Shown here in pieces: positions 6,494 to 9,698 of a stretch of 9,698 nucleotides of DNA; position 1 is the stretch's first letter, and the number at the start of each line of letters is the position of its first letter. The DNA is from an uncultured Corynebacterium sp. GTDB lineage: Bacteria > Actinomycetota > Actinomycetes > Mycobacteriales > Mycobacteriaceae. The notes under the pieces are model-generated. The model searched no databases, was not told the DNA's origin, and saw only the letters and a program-made list of their open reading frames with translations. The stretch lies in NCBI GenBank assembly GCA_915275065.1, contig CAJZGD010000092.1, positions 1 to 9,698 on the forward strand, written 5' to 3'. The translations under genes and the position numbers were made by a program.

Positions 6494-6495
6494 TG
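6268..6495 (-). pseudogene. 3' fragment of a second treC copy with in-frame stop
   Basis: This piece aligns without gaps to the last ~75 codons of treC (8602-8827), with about 16 of 74 residues changed, and ends in the same KKEVVA-stop. The lysine codon of EDEKLLVIV has become TAA (6438-6436). The fragment begins abruptly at about 6493, next to the treB terminator hairpin, so the catalytic barrel and all active-site motifs are absent and it cannot be an enzyme. Downstream of the TAA a GTG at 6429 opens 53 codons that run into the overlapping EIIAB start. These could be translated as a leader that couples initiation; this is inference only. Confidence 0.85.
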
Positions 6496-6499
6496 GAAA

Positions 6500-6545
6500 T
6501 GATCCCCTAGCCGCCGCAAATCTTGGCAGATGACCATGGGGATCA
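6500..6545 (-). terminator. Terminator-like hairpin after treB, tail lost
   Basis: TGATCCCC (6500-6507) pairs with GGGGATCA (6538-6545), 27 bp beyond the treB stop, with a small GCC/GGC stem inside. On the minus strand the hairpin is followed by TTTCCAGTACC, where the duplicated treC fragment begins, so there is no real T-run. Compared with the copy at 5309-5348, its right half has diverged and the stem is weaker. Read-through into the EIIAB copy is therefore plausible. Confidence 0.5.
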
Positions 6546-6571
6546 GAACCCATGCGGACCCAATGCAGGAC

Positions 6572-8602
6572 TTATTTATGGGCTGGTTCCCGGTTACCCA
6601 GGCGAACCTTCTTCACTTCGCGCCCGCCTTCTACATCGGCGTCGGTGAAGCCGAACATGTATGTCAGGGTGAACGCCACTGCAATGGACACAATGGAGGC
6701 AATCCAGAAGCCTTGGAAGCTGGAGTCCACGCCTTCAGGGTTTACGAACGAGGTAAAGCCAATGATTGAACCGGTGAAACCCCACATGTTCACGTTGAGT
6801 AGCCCAGTAACCAGGCCACCGGCGGCACCACCAATGGAACCCATGAGGAATACTCGACCGTATTTCAGGTTAATACCGTACATGGCAGGTTCGGTCACGC
6901 CGCAGAAGGCAGAGATGGCTGCGGATAGGGAGAGTTCCTTGATCTTCTTGGTGCGGCTCTTCACAAACACTGCCAACACCGCGGCGCCTTGGGCCACCAT
7001 GGTAACCGAGATAATGGCGTTGAGGTAGGAATGCCCGGTCTGGGCAATGTCTTGGGCAACCAGCGGGATGACAGCCCAGTGGAGGCCGAAGATAACCAGG
7101 GCTTGGTAGAAACCACCAACGACCAAGCCGGATAGGGCCGACGACATGCTATATAGTCCGGTGATGGCCCCTGCGATGCCACCGGAGATAAAGGTGACGA
7201 TGGGCCCTAGGATGAGCAGAATAGCGGTGGAGACAATAATGACTTCTAGTAGCGGCACGAAGATCGAACGGACCACTGTAGGCACGATCTTCTTCAACCA
7301 TGGTTCGACGATGGATGCGAACCAGGCGGCGACGATGATCGGGAAGATCGAGTAGCTGTAGCTGGCCACATGGTAAGGCAAGCCGAAGAAATCGGCGTTG
7401 AGTGACATCCCGAGAATAGCGGTGTCGCCTTTCTTCTCGGCGAGGGTGAGCACATCTGGGTAGGTGAGCACGCCACCAATAATCGCCACAATGATGGGGT
7501 CTGAGCCTAATCGTTTGGCCGCGGTGAAGCCCACGAAGATGGGGAGGAAGAAGAACACCGAGTCGCTCATCGCGTTGATGACGATGTAAGTGCTGGTTTC
7601 TTTGTCAACGATCTCGAAGGTCAGCAGCAGCGACAAAATGCCTTTGATGATACCGGAGGCCGCCAGAAGGCCGATCACGGGAATCATGGATCCGGTGATA
7701 ACGCCGATGAGGGAGCTGAATCCGAATTTCACCCAACCCCATGCAGTGGTGGGTTTCGGGGTTTCCGGCCCATCATCACCAGCGGCAACTGCGTCACCTA
7801 GTTGCGGGACAATGGCGTTGTACACATCTTCCACTTCGGCGCCGATCACCACCTGGTATTGGCCACCAGCCTGCACCACGTCGATAATGCCGTCGAGGTT
7901 GGAAATGATGTCGGTTTTGGCCTTGTGATTGTCCTTCAGGTAGAACCGCACCCGAGTGATGCAGTGTGTGACGCTGCGAACGTTTTCTTTACCACCAATG
8001 TTGTCGATAATGTCCCAGGCCAGGGCATCATAGCCGGTGAGGTTTGCGGGCCGTCGAGAGCTGTCTACAGGTGCCGGCTCCTTGGCGGAGGTTGACGACT
8101 CGGGTGGTGTGGATGGTTTTACTTTGGCATGGGCTACTGCGACTTTGTCCCCGGCTTCGGCGGGTCCCTCGTCGACGTCGATGTGGTCGAGTTTTTTGGC
8201 GGTGTTGGTCACTGCCACCACGGTGGTGGTGTCTTTACCACCTTCTTTGATTGCCTCAACATCCATGGTGCCAATAACTTGTCCGGCTTTCACCTCATCA
8301 CCTTTGGTTACGGTCAAAGTGAAGGGGTTACCGTCTAACTCCACGGTATCGATGCCCAGATGTACAAGAAATTGCAGACCAGATTCGGTTTTAATACCCA
8401 CCGCGTGGCGGGTTTTCGCCACCATCATGACGGTGCCGGTCACTGGCGAAACTACAGTGCCACCAGGTGGTGCGCTGATTCCAAAACCATCACCCACGGA
8501 TTTCTTAGCGAAAACCGGGTCGGGCACATCAGTGATATCAATGATAGTGCCGGTAATGGGTGCCACCACCTCGACGGTAGTTGGTGCTATAGAACTAGTC
8601 AC
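6572..8602 (-). CDS. treB: Trehalose PTS permease, fused EIIA-EIIB-EIIC
   Basis: This 676-residue sugar permease imports trehalose and phosphorylates it to trehalose 6-phosphate with phosphate from HPr. EIIA (about 8-150) has His66 and phospho-His81 in FLVHLGIDTVEL. A Pro/Ser linker (160-184) follows, then EIIB (about 187-268) with Cys214 in HCITRVRF. EIIC (about 285-650) has roughly ten hydrophobic segments and the sugar-binding GVTEPAMYGIN motif at 568-578; the tail is short and charged. The GTG start shares its G with the treC stop (TAGTG) and has AAAGAGG (8619-8613) upstream, so the two genes are translationally coupled. The A-B-C order is less common than B-C (E. coli TreB) or B-C-A. Trehalose specificity is inferred from treC; the family also includes sucrose and beta-glucoside permeases. 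A truncated tandem copy lies just downstream. Confidence 0.9.
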   Translation of the reverse strand: MTSSIAPTTVEVVAPITGTIIDITDVPDPVFAKKSVGDGFGISAPPGGTVVSPVTGTVMMVAKTRHAVGIKTESGLQFLVHLGIDTVELDGNPFTLTVTKGDEVKAGQVIGTMDVEAIKEGGKDTTTVVAVTNTAKKLDHIDVDEGPAEAGDKVAVAHAKVKPSTPPESSTSAKEPAPVDSSRRPANLTGYDALAWDIIDNIGGKENVRSVTHCITRVRFYLKDNHKAKTDIISNLDGIIDVVQAGGQYQVVIGAEVEDVYNAIVPQLGDAVAAGDDGPETPKPTTAWGWVKFGFSSLIGVITGSMIPVIGLLAASGIIKGILSLLLTFEIVDKETSTYIVINAMSDSVFFFLPIFVGFTAAKRLGSDPIIVAIIGGVLTYPDVLTLAEKKGDTAILGMSLNADFFGLPYHVASYSYSIFPIIVAAWFASIVEPWLKKIVPTVVRSIFVPLLEVIIVSTAILLILGPIVTFISGGIAGAITGLYSMSSALSGLVVGGFYQALVIFGLHWAVIPLVAQDIAQTGHSYLNAIISVTMVAQGAAVLAVFVKSRTKKIKELSLSAAISAFCGVTEPAMYGINLKYGRVFLMGSIGGAAGGLVTGLLNVNMWGFTGSIIGFTSFVNPEGVDSSFQGFWIASIVSIAVAFTLTYMFGFTDADVEGGREVKKVRLGNREPAHK

Positions 8603-9698
8603 TATGCAACTACCTCTTTCTTCAAGGTCAGAGCTTCATAGGGATGAAGCTGAATCGTGTCGGCAACAGTGGGATTCGGATAGTTAGCAATGAGTACTTC
8701 GCCTGTTGCAAAGTCTTCAGGAATGTCGTACGCGATTTCCTTGTCGGATAGGTTAACGATCACAAGGAGTTTTTCGTCCTCGTGAGTGCGGGTGAATGCG
8801 TAAACCTGTGGATGTTCGAGCTGGTACGGCTGGTATTCGCCGATGGAGATGGCAAGGTGTTGTTTGCGCAGGCGGATGAGTTTTTTGTAGTAGGCGAGGA
8901 TTTTTCCGCCCTGTTCTTCGGCCGCCACATTGATGTGCTCTTGGTTGGTGGGCCGTAACCACGGGGTGCCCGTCGTAAAGCCAACGTTCGGGCTGTCGTC
9001 CCATTGCATGGGGGTGCGGGAGTTATCGCGGGCCTTCGAACGCACGATCGTAAACGCTTCGGCTGCGTCGAGACCTTGGTCGATGAGCGCGTTGTAAGCG
9101 TTGCGGGCTTCGACGTCGATGTAGTCGTCGATGCTGTGATATTCGGGATCGATCATGCCGATTTCTTCACCCATGTAAATATAGGGGGTGCCGCGCAGCA
9201 TGTGGATCATGGTGGCCAGCATGGTTGCGGATTCCACCCGGTATGTTGTTGGGTCGCCGAAGCGGTTGACGGATCGCGGCTGGTCGTGGTTATTGAGGAA
9301 GAGCGCGTTCCAACCGTTGCCTTCTTGCATGCCCAACGCCCATTCGTTGAGGGTGCGTTTGAGGTCGATGGGGTTGAACCGCACATTGCTCCATTTTTGC
9401 CCATTGAGGTAGTCCACTTTGAGGTGGTGGAAGCTAAATACCATGTCGAGCTCATGGTTGTCCGGGTTGGAGTATTCCACGCAGTTTTGAATGCTTGTCG
9501 ACGACATTTCACCGACGGTCACCGATTCGGGATCCTGACCAAAACTCTCGGCATTCAATTGTTGAAGGTAGGCGTTGACATCGGGCCCATCGGTGTACAT
9601 GTAGCGGGGGTCTTCACCCGGTGCCGAGGATTTCAGTTCCGCAGCCTTACCGATGACGTTGATGACATCAAAACGGAAGCCGTGCACTCCTTTGGCTC
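8602..9698 (-). CDS. treC: Trehalose-6-phosphate hydrolase (5' end outside the window)
   Basis: This is the C-terminal ~365 residues of a GH13 family enzyme that cleaves cytoplasmic trehalose 6-phosphate to glucose and glucose 6-phosphate. The reading frame continues through the right edge (AKGVHGFRF), so the GTG at 9687 is an internal valine codon, not the start. Visible GH13 motifs, in order, are the nucleophile region GFRFDVINVI, the acid/base region TVGEMSS, FHHLKVDYLNG, the NNHDQPRSVNRFG region with the transition-state aspartate, GTPYIYMGEEIGM and SRTPMQW; a beta-sandwich C-domain follows. FHHLKVDY and TVGEMSS resemble E. coli TreC (about 550 residues) closely, so roughly 190 N-terminal residues are missing. 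A related oligo-1,6-glucosidase is the alternative, but the overlap with a PTS permease favours TreC. Its last 75 codons recur as a fragment at 6268-6495. Confidence 0.92.
   Translation of the reverse strand, partial: AKGVHGFRFDVINVIGKAAELKSSAPGEDPRYMYTDGPDVNAYLQQLNAESFGQDPESVTVGEMSSTSIQNCVEYSNPDNHELDMVFSFHHLKVDYLNGQKWSNVRFNPIDLKRTLNEWALGMQEGNGWNALFLNNHDQPRSVNRFGDPTTYRVESATMLATMIHMLRGTPYIYMGEEIGMIDPEYHSIDDYIDVEARNAYNALIDQGLDAAEAFTIVRSKARDNSRTPMQWDDSPNVGFTTGTPWLRPTNQEHINVAAEEQGGKILAYYKKLIRLRKQHLAISIGEYQPYQLEHPQVYAFTRTHEDEKLLVIVNLSDKEIAYDIPEDFATGEVLIANYPNPTVADTIQLHPYEALTLKKEVVA

Noticed and set aside
8037..8687. Plus-strand open frame of 216 codons
   Set aside because: Antisense to the EIIA part of treB. 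A similar shadow (5811-6293) appears opposite the duplicated copy because the DNA is duplicated, not because it codes.
9685..9687. GTG at 9687 as the treC start
   Set aside because: It falls within the GH13 catalytic region, just before GFRFDVINVI; the frame stays open to the window edge, so it is an internal valine.

Overview
The window looks like chromosomal DNA of a Corynebacterium. The main evidence is the 593-residue biotin carboxylase/BCCP fusion at 2721-4502, which matches the known corynebacterial AccBC in architecture and motifs and sits directly behind a two-domain rhodanese, as in C. glutamicum. The moderate G+C content, frequent GTG starts and AAAGG/AGGAG-type ribosome binding sites would suit a species near the C. 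diphtheriae/ulcerans/pseudotuberculosis group. The species assignment is inference only.

Left part (1-4650). A minus-strand ATP-grasp-like gene of unknown substrate (Cj0069 family) diverges, across about 470 bp, from a plus-strand thiosulfate sulfurtransferase (thtR). After a 196-bp gap that holds a long-range inverted repeat comes accBC, which supplies the biotinylated alpha subunit for acyl-CoA carboxylases (malonyl-CoA for fatty and mycolic acid synthesis). A nested hairpin and a strong intrinsic terminator follow accBC.

Middle part (4651-5308). No convincing gene is present. The stretch carries several copies, in both orientations, of a TGCTGAGCT-type motif. These form two strong dyads, one of which folds on paper as a compact three-way junction.

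Right part (5309-9698, all minus strand). This is a trehalose utilisation operon: the 3' two-thirds of treC (trehalose-6-phosphate hydrolase, cut by the right window edge), with stop and start overlapping by one base with a PTS permease of domain order EIIA-EIIB-EIIC (treB), then a terminator hairpin. Immediately downstream lies a diverged tandem copy of the same segment. It consists of the last ~75 codons of treC with an in-frame stop, the same overlapping GTG start, an open EIIA-EIIB reading frame that ends before the membrane domain, a short decayed remnant of the EIIB-EIIC linker, and a second copy of the terminator. The membrane EIIC domain has been lost from this copy.

How the parts work together: TreB would import and phosphorylate trehalose, and TreC would split trehalose 6-phosphate into glucose and glucose 6-phosphate. 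The free-standing EIIAB protein keeps its phosphorylation histidine and cysteine. It is either a decaying relic or a soluble phosphocarrier that could serve TreB or another EIIC. The most notable item in the window is this partial operon duplication. I did not find CRISPR, phage, defence or transposase genes.
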